Numbered from the stretch's first letter, positions 27,901 through 42,900 are shown. The stretch: DNA of 64,000 bases from Balanoglossus misakiensis (GCA_040954595.2 CM082583.2:6882001-6946000), one strand, 5' to 3'. Notes: generated by a model not told the origin, from the sequence alone. Numbers and translations are program-made.

Positions 27901-30900
27901 TTTCTACGCCATTTTCAATATTTCAAGCGTCATATGTAATCTTCATTCAAATCCTGATTGCCTCACATTCGGTCCAGATAATAGACTGTATAGACCTTCC
28001 ATACCTATTTCCATACCTCTCTGTCCTTATTCTCAGTGTTCTGTCTGCATGCAAAGAAAGAAAGAAAGAAAGGATTAATTTTCTTCCTGAGGCCATGCCA
28101 AGGAAGCCATAGTGCTTATATAATTTTTAAGGCTAAATTCACGGCTCTGGCATTTTCAGGGAAAAGGGCACTCTGAAAATATTGGAGTTCATCAATATAG
28201 ATTCAGGGGATTTTAGCTATTATAGTGTAGGATCAAATAATTGTTGTAATCTTGAAACGGTCAAGACCGCTTGTTCATGTGATACTAGGTCACTTACATT
28301 GCATTTATGTATTAGTGATGTTTACCCATCATACAGAGAGCACTGGACTGGCTAAGCCAAGCTGTGTGTTACAACTGTATATGTCATGGTTACTGTAGCT
28401 TATCTGGATAATTGCCCAGAGAATAACATCTGCAAGGAGAGAGAGAGAGAGAAAAGGAATTCCATCTTGAGACACAATAACCGAAGCATCCATCCGACAC
28501 GCTTTTCATTCTGCAGACCGCAGCGTGTTAAATTTCCATTGTCGTTGCACGCAGATGGATACTTAAGTATGTATCCAGGGGGGCCGCGGTAAAAATGAGA
28601 AAAATGCAGACATGAGAGATTGAAAAAAGCCGCACAGACATATCATAGATCAGGAGGGTTAACCAGTTAACAAGAGAGCCTTTTTGCCCCGGAGCTGTGA
28701 CTGTGACAACATTGATCATCCCCCCCTTAAACTCCCTAACGATTATTCCGCATTCAAAGCCAAGCTGTGGCCGTATACATGTAATCTACGCCGCTCAGCA
28801 GTGTCAGGGGAGGAATTATATCATGTAAGAGATTTTCATGCAAAGCCCGTCTAATTGGTGATTCGACGAAAAATATTAGGTACTTAGACACTGTCTCTCT
28901 CATTGAGTGTATTAAAGTTTATAGCTTTTAGCCGTTAGCTTGATGGACGCGTTGTTACAGTTTAATTGGAACCCTGAAAACTCGGAAATTGTTCCCTGGG
29001 GACAAATATTGATATTTTCAGGCAGTTCTATTGCCGGGCTTTATTACCTGCCAAAAGTGATTCCGCGTAAACTTGATGCGAGCCCAGGTGGGGGAGGCAG
29101 GAGTAATGAACATCATTATTTCCACTCGACTGTGCTCACAATAACAATACCGTAAAAGCATAATTTGAATTCATCCGTAAAGTTGGCCAGACCTGGAGGT
29201 CAAGCAGGGACAACATGCAGAACACGCTGCAGTGTGCGCTGGAGTCTCGTGGATCAATAAAACACAAAGACATGCTCCCAAGCAATCAATCAAGTGGCTT
29301 TTTGTTATTTTTATTTTCATGCAAGTGAAAACAGCAAAGATTTCTTGAGTAGATCTGTTTAATTGACCTGTTAAATTGATCCCCAGGACACGATTGTAAT
29401 GAGAATACACTTGATATACATGTACTGTAGTAACATAATAAAGACACGATTTATATTGATGCTGACAGTCACATCTGTAGAATTTGTAGCTGAATTAGGT
29501 GGCCCAGCTTTAGTCATGTTTTTTTTAAACTTCGAATCAATTTTATAGTTCCTTTGCATCAGCCCTCTATACCTTCAAATGTCAAATGCATAATTTTCTT
29601 GTGCCACCCGATAATTTGTTGAGTCACAGGTGTGTCACATTGGCTTAGGGGACACACTCATGCCCACAAGCTTACTGCTTAAAGTACCTTGCAATCTCCA
29701 CTGAGGACACTCGAGCTTCGGTGACATTTTAATTTAGAAAAAGCTGGCACGAATTTCAATATCGAGAAGTTTAATATCTGCAGTATATCATAGACTGGAG
29801 GGGTAATGAATGTCGCGTACTCATGTTTGAGAGACAATTAAGTGCTTTGGCAGACATAGTAAAAAACCCTGGATCACTTGTTGAGATAGCTCTTACACAA
29901 AAGGCCGTGTAATGATCACCCAGTGCTGTTCAAATACATCCAGAGGTCATATCATGTTATTAAATGTAACATTCCTTGTCAAGTGTTGGCTATTGTCTGC
30001 CTCCTTTCAGTATCTGATTACGTTAGTAGCTGATATGCACTTTGAGAATATCTTTGATAAGTACCAGTCGCGTTGAGTTATTTTTGCACGAAAACAAACA
30101 TGGCTGTATCGTGGTGAAGTCTAATGTAGAAAATGTATGTTTACATGCACCAAATTACCATTGTAGTCCATTTGTGGTCATTTTATGGATCCAATTAATG
30201 CAACATTTCGCTCTACAGTGCCCGTCATTGAAGATAATTAAGATTGAAAAGCATTCTCCACTTTTCAATATCTGTGATTTCCAAAACCACCTATCTATCA
30301 ATCCTACATGTATGTTTACCCAAGTGTACTTTTTATCCTCTGAAGCAGAGATTGTTCTACAAGTTCTGTTATCAAAGAACAACATTGTACGGTGCTAGCA
30401 AGATCTAGTATACAGCAATGCTGATAGCAAATTACATTGTCAATTTCTGATTTAAATCTGAAACAAACGCATGTTTGAAAGTGGTTTTTTGGAGAACATT
30501 GTTGACTACTAAAGGCCAAATGACGATTAGCGATTAGATAAAAATAACAATGTGGCATTTGAATGGCTGAAGATGGAAAACAAAAAAAATTATCGCAGCA
30601 TATGGCAAAACACTAGTAGTTGAGTGTCACTCATAGTTTTGTCAGCACTAATACAAAAATAATCAGTGGCCATCATCATTTTGCATTGTTTATAAAAATG
30701 GGGTGTGTTTACACTACTAGAAACATATGGACAATATTACACAAGTGTTTGTCTAAAATCACATTGACCTATTTGTTCTGTACAATGTATAATATCCACC
30801 AACTGTCATTTTTCAGTGGCATTTTAGATTCTGTTTAATTAATATGCACACCACATATCTCCTATAATGCTTAATGAAGTGAAAAGTATACAGTATTATA

Positions 30901-33900
30901 TATTCACTGTGTTGAATTGGCCAAGGGGAAAAAATCATAAAATTGAAGGTCGACCAAAAGGGTGGAGTCACAAGGGATTTGCTGTTTTTATGTTAACACT
31001 CAAAGACAAATCTTAAAAAAATACTGAAGTTCAATATTTGACCCTATCCAAAGTAGTTATGAGCGCAAATTCAACACAGAGGCAGCAATTTTCGTCTTAA
31101 AAAATATATGACATCTAAGAAGAAATAACTAAATTTAACATGTATCCAACTGAGTTTGCTTGTTGTATGAATGAAATATGTTTTTTTTTGTCCCCAGTTG
31201 TAAGAGAATTACTAACATCTGAAGTAATCAGTAGGCAAAAATTTATCTGCAGGGCGAATAGAGGACTGTATCTACTCATTTAATTACGTTCTGCAGTAGC
31301 TCCATTAAGTAGGGTCAACACAGTGAAGATAACATGCCCTCAGCAAATAAATTAAAGCTGAGACGGAATAAATATATTCTGTTTGAGGTCAGATCTAATA
31401 CCCATATTCCAGTTGTGCAGGTATTCAGCGCCTCATCTGTGACATATTTTTTTAGGGGTGAATACTTCTCCAAATTAATTTTAGGCGTGCAGTGTGTTGC
31501 CAAAATATTGAAAAAGGCACAGAGAAATTTTGTAGAAGTTTGTTAATAACGGGTGCAGGCTTTGCTGCCATCAATGGTAGTCTTGCTTCTAAGCAGAAGT
31601 GAATGTGTAAATATGCATTAAAGAAATTAAAGTGGGTAATAAGAATATAATGGTTTAATGACGGTGTTCGTTGATTGATAACGTCAACAGTGGTTTGTTT
31701 TCAGAAAGAAAAGTATTTGTACAAATAGAAAGCAACCCAGGCCATTACTGGCAGTTGTATGCCTTTAAATTGAACTTTATCAGTTTTATCGTGACATCAC
31801 GTTAATGGATTAAATACTGGCCCGATGACAGTTAATTTGATAGTTGCATTCTAAGTGCACTTTGTCAGAAATTGGCGGCCAGGTTACCCCGCATGTGAAA
31901 GAGATTAGCGTCATCTAACGAGAAACTGAAAGTTCAAAATTGCTATCAGGGGCAGAATCTTAGTTTTGATTTTCACCGAAAGACATCTCTCCTGTGGTTC
32001 GTATTTGCTGTTCCGAATAATATATGTCTAGACACGACTGCAGACATCATTTTACCCACAACTCATTTTGCTCCGTGAATGGCGTTGAGAGAGAGAAAGA
32101 AATATGAAATGAGTCATTGCAGATGGTTTTATGACGCATTAAATATTTATGACAGGAGAATCAATTTGAAATACTGTTATCTTCAGCTGTCCTCCGAAGT
32201 GAAATATAAAATGTAAGCATTTTAGAAATAAATAACACCTTTTGGGCACGATGAAGGTATTTTATTTCCTAGGTAATATCTTTCTTGCATTTCAATCCAG
32301 ACCTGTTCCATTAAATCCCGAGTGGACTAGCTGCTGGCCGACACTATCTGGTGACTTTTGAGACACACGATCCTGGCGTTGCTAAGACTTTACAGTTTCA
32401 GAAAACCCATGATTAATTCCTGCAGTAGGAGGTTAAACAAGATGGTGGCTAGAGTTGAGGAGGGTCTCCGTGGCAACAGCTGTCAGGTGGTGGCTGACAT
32501 TGCGAGCCAGGCAACTGCCACCAAGGGTGACAATGCATGAGGTATCAGAGCCGGGTTGTACAAGCCTTCAGTTTAAAAAATTAATGTCAACGAGGAGGTC
32601 GAATTACATCCGTCGTCTACTCCAGTTGAATTCTACAATACACCAATTGAAACATCAATATTACAAGACATATTGCATGATGAAATCTGACAGGGCCCAT
32701 TGATACGAGCATTGATAAGTGGTAATGCTATCACCGTGCTCATTATGGCTAGACGCTATTAATGTAACACTAATAGGGCACCCTTTTGTGCTCAAATGTC
32801 TTTTTCAACATTTTTTTTAATGTTTGCCGCGATTTTGAAAGCCAATCCGCCGTCCGCAGATCGTGTAGTTTTTCTTTTGTAAATGCACTGAGGGGAAATG
32901 GAGTGATAATATCATTGAATGCAGTGGTGTAACTGAAAAGAGAAAAACATTCTCTGATAAATTGCTCCGGATTGCGGTCTCCTCTCCCCAAAGATTTCGA
33001 TAACGGTTGCTTAATTTAAACATCAGGACAGATAAGGAGAACATGTTCAATGTAGATGTAGGAGGTAAATGGATGCTAAGGTATGGCTTTATGGGAAGGA
33101 TGACCTTTCACCTTACCAGTCAGCTTCAGACACTGGGAAATAAGTGCCAGTGTGTGTCTGTTTATTCCATGGAAAAGGGGGACAATATTTGATGCTTGAG
33201 TGAACAGCAATGGTGGGATAAACAATTAAAAATATCTTGTTGAGAGGAGTATTTGAATGAATTTTGTGCTCAAAAAGATTTTTTTTACTCTTTTCCATTT
33301 TTAAGATGTACATGTGGATATCAAGCCTTACTCTGGATTGGATGCTGTGAGCTGCAGTTGTGCCAGGCCGTCATCTGTGGATGAAAAAGGCTGCACCGAT
33401 GAATGCATGAACAGGTAAAAATTAAAATAACCATGTGAATTAACAGTGAACATTTCCCATTGGACGATCAACAAGATCCAATACTTCTGACAGCTACAGA
33501 GTCACCGAATGACGTGGATATCCCCATGTGCTTCAGATTTCTAGAAGCTAGTGGGTTATATTGTTTCGAGGTCAGATCGGCCTAGAAAGTTACGCAAATT
33601 TGAGGCAATCTGTTTACAGTGTCTGCGTATTAAGCTGCTTTCTGTGGGCTGATGCTGATTGGCAGTTATTACACAATTCTTGTGGCAGATGGGGCCACGG
33701 TGTAACATTGCACAATTAAACAGAAAGTACATGTACGTAACACAAGAATGGGCAAGTGACGGATATTATCCTTGTTTTTGCAGGATGGTTTACACCGAGT
33801 GTTCACCCAACCTCTGCCCGTGCGGGGAGCAGTGTTCCAACATGAGGATTCAGAAACATGAATGGGTGCACTCACTCCAGAGAATACAGGTAAATGGAGA

Positions 33901-36900
33901 AGCGAAAAAAAATAAAAGAATGAGAATGGGGATGATTTTGCTGTCAAAATATTTTTTTATTCATATTTTGTGTGTGCTTCAACGCTTTTTTCAATCGCTG
34001 CTGAATAATACTGTATGTAGTAAAAGTGATGGTTTTATTACAACCAGTCAGAATTTTAAGTAGGTCCGTAAAATTTGTAATAAAATACACATAAATGACA
34101 GCTATGATGTTTTTTAAGAGATCTGAGTCACTGCTCAGTTGATGTTAAATGAAACACAGATTTGTGAAGAAGAAGAAAGTATAAGTTTGGAAGGATATCC
34201 AGAGTTTGCTGTGCAAAGAAAGTTGCAATGTCAAAACAAACTCCGACCAATCAGAAGAGAGCAACCTTGACCTCAGTTTTGATCAAAGAACAATTCCCAT
34301 TTTCATATTTTTGGATTTAATCATCTGATATTGATAGCTTGGTGTTTATCCAAAGTCCGAAGAGCGAGAGGGCAGTGATCTTTTACCTTGTCAAATCTGT
34401 CTCAGAACTTGTTTGTGTATAATCCGACGATATTGACTCTTTGGGAAAGGACATACCTGGTGGCTCTTGGAATATGGATTTCTTGAAGCCAGTCGCAACT
34501 TAGATGGTGATTTTTTTTTTCATCTGTTGCAGACCAAAGATAGAGGTTACGGTATTATAGCCAATGAACCCATAAAGCCTGGTCAGTTCATCTTGGAGTA
34601 CATCGGGGAGGTGGTCAGCGAGAACGAGTTCTGGAGTCGAGCGCTTGCCAATTACCAGAACCACAGACATCACTACTGTTTGAACCTGGACGGCGGGGCT
34701 GTGATCGATGGCTACAGAATGGGATGCGAGGGAAGATTTGTCAACCACAGCTGTGAACCCAACTGTGAAATGCAAAAATGGTGAGCAGTTAAGTTCTTTC
34801 CCCTGTACACCCAAATCCTAAAAAAAATTCTGGTCATTTTGACCCAGGATTGACACTGTCCGAATAATGATGTGAACAGAAATTCTGAATAGCAAACAGG
34901 GAATCAAATTGATTTCCTGTGAAAGTCTCTCGCTATTTAAGTTTGTTGTATTTATAATGAAACATTCACCCATTCGTGAAATATCAATTTTCAATACAAA
35001 TATTAGCTCAAATGCAAACAACACAGGGGTGTGCAAATACTGGACTGACATAAAAATCAGCTATACCAATATGTTCATCAACATTTAAAATTGCTTTCTT
35101 TCCAAATGAGATATCACACATTTATGTAATCACTCTGGTTGCTATGGTACTGAACAAAATTTGTTTAGCAAGCAGCAAGTCAAATGGAAAGTGATTATTC
35201 TAAATTTTTAATCCTTTGGATGAATGCTTAGCTTTATTGCCACGAGTGTCTAGGTGTTTTTTTAGTCCCTACTCTGAAAGGCAGATTTCACAGTTTGTAC
35301 ACACAGAGCGAGCTAATCCATCCTTTTCTGATCACAAGCTGGCAACGAAATTTCAGTTGAAAGGGACACTGAGCTCAGCAGTATGCCACATTTGAGGATT
35401 TCTTCCTCGTTTTTTGCATCTGAATGCGAGTGCCGTGTCAGGGGAATTGTTCTGTTGACAAGCGAAGAGAAAAGCTGTCTCCAGATTTTAATCTACAACA
35501 GGACAAGTTGTCAATCCGGAGATCTCTTAACCACAGACGACATAGGGTCCAAATTAATAATATTCCGTCTAGTAAAAGTACTTCTCAGTAAAGTGCCCTT
35601 TGTCAGTGTGTAACAAAGCATCTGACTGTTATTACAACTGACTTCGCCACACGTGTGCTGGCCGGGGCAATCGAGTCAACCCATCACCATTGACAGACTG
35701 TTCAAATCTCTGAAAACGGCTGGTGTTAGCACAGTATCGTCAATAAAACGAGCTTTTGTCAGTAAATCAGGATAGAAAGAGAACCACCAATAACATTGTA
35801 ATGTTTGTCGCGTGGGTTGACACACTTTATTTTTAGGGTTTCGAGACCAGAGGGGTCTCGAAACCCTCTTGAAATCGTGTTGTTTTTTATTATTATTATT
35901 ATTATTCTTCTTCCCACTTTTAAAAACAGCCGCTATTCGAAGACCGTTGCACCCAATGACTTGAAATTTGGCTCATAGGTAAAACTCAAAGCAAGTAATT
36001 TTCTGATCATGTCACTATGGCAACAGGTCACATGACCTGGCAGCCATCTTGGATTTAAACTTTTAAATTGGTCTAATTTGCATAAAAAATGAAGAATCCA
36101 AATTCTGTTCAGAAACTTTGTGGACCATATGGCCAGGGTCCTATATGCCAAATTTCAATGTCTAAGTCCTTGCCGATTTTGAGGAGATGATTTTTAAAGC
36201 ATTATTTTTCATATTTTCCATGACCATTGGACCAAGCCATTGGCCTATACTTTCCATGGTTAAGCAATGGCCCCCTAGGATTTTAGATTTATGCCCAATA
36301 TCTCAACATCCGCTGGGCTGATCAGCTTCAAATTTTGTGTGCAGCTAGCCTACCTTCCGACAATCATTTCCAACTGGAAAAAATAATATATTAATTTTTT
36401 TATGAAATCTATACCTATACTTATTCCACTATACTTAAGCTATGGCCACATAGTTTTGTAGAATTCTGGTCGGTGCAATAGTCTGCAGCATAGGACCAAA
36501 ATAAGAAGCCAAATTTAAGGCTCACCTGTGACACCTGCTCAACTCATTAATTATGTGCATACCTAATTCCAGGCAAACCAACAGGGCTACAGGTCTGATT
36601 TTTGTCGGACATGGACCAGTATGGGGTCAAATTTTTTCCCCAAATTTTGGGTGACCTTGGGTGACCTTTGACCTACTTTCGCATATCTCAGCATCCAGAG
36701 CAGGTACAGCTCAGGTGTTTGGGTGGATGGGACCAAAATAAGAAGCCAAATTTAAGGCTCACCTGTGACACCTGCTCAACTCATTAATTATGTGCATACC
36801 TAATTCCAGGCAAACCAATAGGGCTACAGGTCTGGTTTTTGTCGGACATGGACCAGTATGGGGTCAAATTTTTTCCCGGAATTTTGGGTGACCTTGGGTG

Positions 36901-39900
36901 ACCTTTGACCTACTTTCGCATATCTCAGCATCCAGAGCAGGTACAGCTCAGGTGTTTGGGTGGATGGGACCAAAATAAGAAGCCAAATTTAAGGCTCACC
37001 TGTGACACCTGCTCAACTCATTAACTATGTGCATACCTAATTCCAGGCAAACCAATAGGGCTACAGGTCTGGTTTTTGTCGGACATGGACCAGTTTGGGG
37101 TCAAATTTTTTCCCCAAATTTTGGGTGACCTTGGGTGACCTTTGACCTACTTTCGCATACCTCAGCATCCAGAGCAGGTACAGCTTAGGTGTTTGGGTGG
37201 ATGGGACCAAAATAAGAAGCCAAATTTAAGGCTCACCTGTGACACCTGCTTAACTCATTAACTATGTGCATACCTAATTCCAGGCAAACCAATAGGGCTA
37301 CAGGTCTGGTTTTTGTCGGACATGGACCAGTATGGGGACAATTTTTTTTCCCAAACTTTGGATGTCCTTGGGTGACCTTTGACCTACTTTCACATATCTC
37401 GGCATCCAGAGCAGGTACAGCTTAGGTGTTTGGGTGGACGGGACCAAAATAAGAAGCCAAATTTTAGAGTCACTTGTGACACCTGCTTAACTCATTAATT
37501 ATGTGCATACCTAATTCCAGGCAAACCAGTAGGGCTACAGGTCTGGTTTTTGTTTGACATGGACCAGTATAGCGTAAACATTTTCTGCTCATATTAAGCG
37601 TGACCTCACGTGACCTTTGACCTACTTTTCCACATCTCAGCATCCACAGCACATACAGCCTTTGCATTTGGAGTGATAGAACAACTAATGCAGTAATTAA
37701 ATATGCACAAATCTATCTCCAGGCGAACCAATAGGGCTAGTAGTGTCTCGAAACCCGCTTATTGCTGTTCACAGCTATATTTTTCTGTTGTCTTTCTGTT
37801 ACTGGTGAATTAATTCCAGGTCAGTTTCTCTGATGAAATTGAGCTTGCAATGAAATTAGTGTGTTTTTGAAAATTGGGATCTAATGAACGACCGCGTCTT
37901 TTCGAATGTGATTAGGGAGTAATGTTATCAGGTTGTGTGGTTCGTTTTATCCATCGTTTCATCATATTAAATGTAATTGGTAATTTTGTCAGTTTGAAAT
38001 ATCACAAAAGATCCTGTAGATAGTTGAAATGTCGTTAACTGGTCCATTTTGTTCTCAAACTGTAAATGATACAATCTCTTAATATAACATACACATTTAT
38101 GTGTTTGTGAAACTATTTTTGTTTCTCTGCAATCACATTTTTTTTGCTGCAATCTTCCTGAGTTCAGATGTTCACATGTCTAACCGATCTCACCCAGCGA
38201 TATTTTCACTCTACATCCCAAATCCCATTTTGTTTCATTAGCAGCGGCGCATATACAGTGGTTAATCCCCCAGTGATTTCCATAATACAGCCATATACTC
38301 CTACCCGCTCTTGTGAAAATGTCAGCTATGCTTAAGAGACTGATCCAGCTCATTTATTAACATTTCAGACCAGGAAACGCTAAGATATTCCTGATATAGT
38401 GTTCGTGTAAACTTTGAATAGGTTCAAAAGATCAGATTTCGCAGCTGAGATCGGTGCTTTATGTGGCCCCTTTAGTGTCGCTGATAATATACTTCCAGTT
38501 CCAGTGCATTCCACTTATTATAAATATTCCTGTGTTTGGTTTGTAATAAAGGATGCAAAACTCGAAGCCATAGACACATGACGTATGAGTATCAGACTGG
38601 GGTAATTTCTGTTATTTTGTTGACAGACTATACATTTCAGCTTCTACAAATGAAAATATATGAAGAAAAATGATTGCATCGGTATTTTTCAGCATCCTGC
38701 CCACAATCATTTGTACCACAATGGAACAGCGTGTGGGCAGATGCAATATTACAGAGTGATGTTGATGACATTTTCAACCCCCCGTCGAATATATCCTGTT
38801 TTTTTTCTCCCTCACTGAAAAAGGTCAGCCTAGACCAGATCCGAGACAATCCTGTTGGTTTTTATTGTATCTTTATATTACTCATTGTGAATCATCAATT
38901 GTGTTGGTGCAATATGATACACGAAGTCTGGTGTTGTAATATATATCACTGTGGAAACCACCCCACTCTGAATGAAATAACAATGCCACAATTAAAAAGA
39001 ACAGCCAGCAGGATTTGAATGAAATAATGCACCAACAGCTGATGATTGACGGCGAGTGCATAACAGTATGGAGATGTTAGAGGAATCAAATGCTAGATCC
39101 CTTGATTTATGCAACCTGTTGTTGGTTCGTCTGCACTTTTAAGTGTACGTTAGTTTAAATCAAGCAAAGATGTGATTTTTATGGGGTAGGTTCTTGAATG
39201 TAGGTGTAACTAAGGAGTAGTCAGTGAAAGATATCAGCATGTTTACTAGGACTCTTGTCGAAGTTAAGTGTGTTTCCTACAGTGACACTTGAAATTGTCA
39301 GAAAAGTATTTTCATAATTCAAGTTGCATCTAATTCTCTCGTGTCTGATGAAATTATATTGAGTTGCCATGTGCTGATTGATGTTTTAGAAAAGGTCATA
39401 GATGAACTCTTTCACCACCATGGTTTGGTCCAAACCCATTGATTTCTGTATGGTAAAGATGGACCGCTTTGCGGGGAAATGGGGGTGATAGGGTTAATCA
39501 CTGTACTTTGTCCAATATATTCAGCTGACTTAATGTCAATATGCGTTTCATCCAGATGCCCCCTTTGTAATTTAAAAACGGACTACAGTTAGTTTTGAAA
39601 GGGTGCTTGCCAACTGCATCATCAGAAGTGCTTTAAGTACACGCAGCCGCGATTGCCTGTAATGGACGCCTCTTTAAAGTGTCACCATGGAACTGATAGT
39701 ATTTTACTGTAAGTGCAAAATTGATATATAATTTCAATGTGTCCATGACCATGCTGTGGTTGTGAGACTGCATTGAGTATGTAGTCTTTTTAGTGGCCAT
39801 TTATCTCGAGCTGTGTCTTCATAATGCTTTGACATTTACAGTCAGAAAATGGGTCCTGTATCAGAAGTGATGTTTAATTTGCGATAACACGTTTCCAAGA

Positions 39901-42900
39901 ATGGAGACACTTGATAAGCGAGGTATAAAATCGCACTTTCTACAATGAATTCTTTAATAACCCAGCAGGCTAACGCATTAAAATCCAACGCTATGAGGTG
40001 CTTGATTTTCACAAGATCTTCACATTGTCAGTTGAATTGCCTGGCCCATTTGACGCATTACCGGTTGCCAAGTTGAATTACAGCGCCCTCGGGAGGTCTT
40101 GTGGCAATGCATCGCACCCTCAATGTGTCTCTTGTCTGCCCCAAACTATGACATTTGAAATAAAAGCAAATCATGTTTTTGGAATAGTAAGAAAATTGTG
40201 AATAGCAAGTTAATTTCATTTCATTGAATTTAACGTGGATTTTACAAAATGAATAATGTTTGTAATATGAACTTTGGTATTTTTCTACGTATTCGGTAGT
40301 CGCTTCCTTGAATTGCAGGCGACTCAAACTATGGTAGAGTGTTATCAGTGGCAGACACAGACAGTGCTGAATCTTTTTCTACCCCACAAACACACAGACA
40401 TACATGTATGCAGACACACACAAAGGTACCAGAAAAAAAAAAACGATAGCTCTCTGTCTAGTTTCATAAATCCCATGCAGTAATTCATTCATTTTGACAG
40501 TTTTATTGAGAGCAGACATATTTCAGTATTTATACTGCGCAATTTCAGCTCTTTGCCTGTGCAAACGCCCTCGTAATGACAGCTGAGTCAGACCTAACGG
40601 TTGTCATGGGAATATACAAATTTCATGGATCCCGAGCATTGACCATGTCTTTACTTAAGATATCAAAAATGACCGCAAGCTATGCAAGATCAGTGGAAAT
40701 TTTCATCCAGTGTCAGGAGTTAATTCAGCATTACTCGGCAAAAGCCCGAAGCACTATGCATATAGTATTGTGGGGATGAAATGTATATTTTTCTGCAAAG
40801 TATATGTGCATATTATATGACATTCTGCTGGTGATGTCCTGTATTTAAAATTCCATGCGTTGATTACGCAGCATATGTAAATATCGAATGCGGGATTTTT
40901 GTGTCGATTTCAGTCATGGCATCATTTACTTTTGCTTGATGTCACAGTCACCTAAATTCCAAGGAATTTTGTGTTTCCCTGTTTCAACATTTCTCATCCG
41001 ATATTTTGCACATAACGTGACAGCCATGTCAGAAATGATTGATGGGGATCGCAGTGTTGGAATTGTGAAAATGAAGTAGTTTTCTCTGCAGTCTGTGTTC
41101 TTTAAGTTAATTACGACTTTTTTTTCCGTGTGCACTCACTGGGTTTTTTTTATGATTTGCAATTACTGCAAGGTCAAGAGTCATCTTCTGAAGGAGTAGA
41201 TTTTCATCTTGAACACCGATGCAAATAGATTTATTTTGTGCGTATGTGGGTTGTACATGTACAGGGAAATCATTTTTCTAGGAAAATAGATATGTGAAGA
41301 CTTGTGTTTTTGTACTTTCTATCATCTACAAGGCTGCAGCATAGTAAATTAATTATTCATGAAGTGTAATACTGGCGATTTTTTGGATCAAGGGGTTCGT
41401 GTTATTCACAGGGAATTTCATCTTTCAATTTGTTTATCCATCTTCTTTTCACCCTTGCATCTCATTGAATCATGAGTGCTTCGCAGTGAGATCGCTAAAA
41501 GCACCGTGTCAGTGAATTGAATATGTGTATTTCGGCAAATGATTCAAGTACAGTGTGCATATATAAGACCTGCTGACAACACACCACAATAAATCACACA
41601 TGGTAGACTGTGTGTCGCCTTTCAATATACGCGACACTGATACCAATTGTAACCTCTGCTACCTGAAAGCGTACTAAAAAAAAAAACCCTGCCTTTCAGT
41701 GACAAAGTTGCTTCAGGGAGAGTCTTTCATGGAGATCTCACGCTGAATAAATATAATCTCCATCAATAACAAATTCAAGATATTTTCCATTTCGTGTTGC
41801 TATTCAGCTCGGGGGATTTTTCCCCCCTCATTGTGAGCACAAGAGCGGAGAGATTTTTTACAATGCTGCGGATTATCGCTGGAGCAACACTTTCCATTTA
41901 TGAGACTTTGTCGTGTGACACATCTGGAAATTTCTCCGGTGATGGCGGGGCAGATTAGCTTAGTGGCGGCGCGCGGTCGATCTCTCTTACATTAACCTCT
42001 GTGCGCTTGCCGTTGCACAGGTTGAGACGAAGACCTGATAAAACGCAATTGAGCGAGATTCAGTAGAAGATGGCTGCTGCCATGGCGGAGGTCGTCGCCA
42101 TGGCGGAGGTCGCGCCAAGGAAGGTCACTTCTCTCACCTCAATTTCACTCTTCTTGAATGTCTCTGACCTTTTCATTGTAAAACAATGAGGATGTTGACC
42201 GCTCGACTGATAGGAGGTGAAAAGTGTTGAAGCTCTGAATGTAATTAAAGGAGACTGCTCTCTGAAAGTCCAATATCGTTGTAATCACTGCTCTTCATGT
42301 GTCACTGGGCTTTTGGTTTTATATTGGATATCGGCGTGACATGAAACAGTTTAGACTGCCGTATAAATAGATAAATACATCGTAAAGGGAATATTTTATT
42401 CCCATTTTACAAATGAAGTCAAGGCATTGCTTTTTTTCCAATCAATTTCTCTTCAACAATCGCCACTCATCGTAGATTAGCTCTGTGTAAGCACGTCTTT
42501 CCGGCTGCATCTTGCACACGGGGAATGAAATTCGATCCGGCATCATGAAACTGGCCTTTAAATTAAGGAGAGATATCCAAGGAGACAAGTTTATTTCCTA
42601 GAAATTTCCGAAATGCTACATTTTGTAGCATTTTCTTAAATACTACAATTTGTTAGCAATTAAGAGCACTGTAGTTTTCTTTATTTATAAAAACCAAAAT
42701 AGAAAAGCCTTTTTTCTTTCTGAAAAGGATAAAATTATTTTCTGAAAGTAGGTCCTTTTAGTGGTAAAATTCGACTATAGGATGTCTTGTAGATCCTTAA
42801 GTCAGCAGGATTTCTGGCTGGGAGATTGAGACTGCCATCATACATTTCCGGGAATGACATTTTTATGCGAATGCATTCACATGTTATGGAGAGTCTAAAC

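Larger units (their letters stand above)
26172..33305 (+). other. ASH1L intron 4
   Basis: 7.1 kb. It holds a copy of dispersed repeat B (26313-26400) and small AAAG (28053-28073) and GA (28437-28455) microsatellites. No convincing coding frame. Confidence 0.85.
35835..37757. mobile_element. 1.9-kb non-coding repeat element with GGGTTTCGAGAC ends
   Basis: The left edge is a perfect 14-bp hairpin (AGGGTTTCGAGACC, 5-nt loop, reverse complement; 35835-35867). The right edge carries GTCTCGAAACCC (37745-37756), so the ends are inverted repeats. A TTA microsatellite (35887-35906), a unique 570-bp part and a five-unit tandem array lie between. No transposase frame is visible, which fits a non-autonomous DNA element. 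A clear target-site duplication was not found. Confidence 0.6.

Noticed and set aside
35355-35385. AAGGGACACTGAG as a further copy of the TTAAAGGGGCACTG repeat
   Set aside because: The similarity is confined to about 12 bases and does not extend.
36493-37677. Possible CRISPR-like array
   Set aside because: Units are 237 bp and contiguous with no unique spacers; this is a eukaryotic tandem repeat in a transposon-like element.
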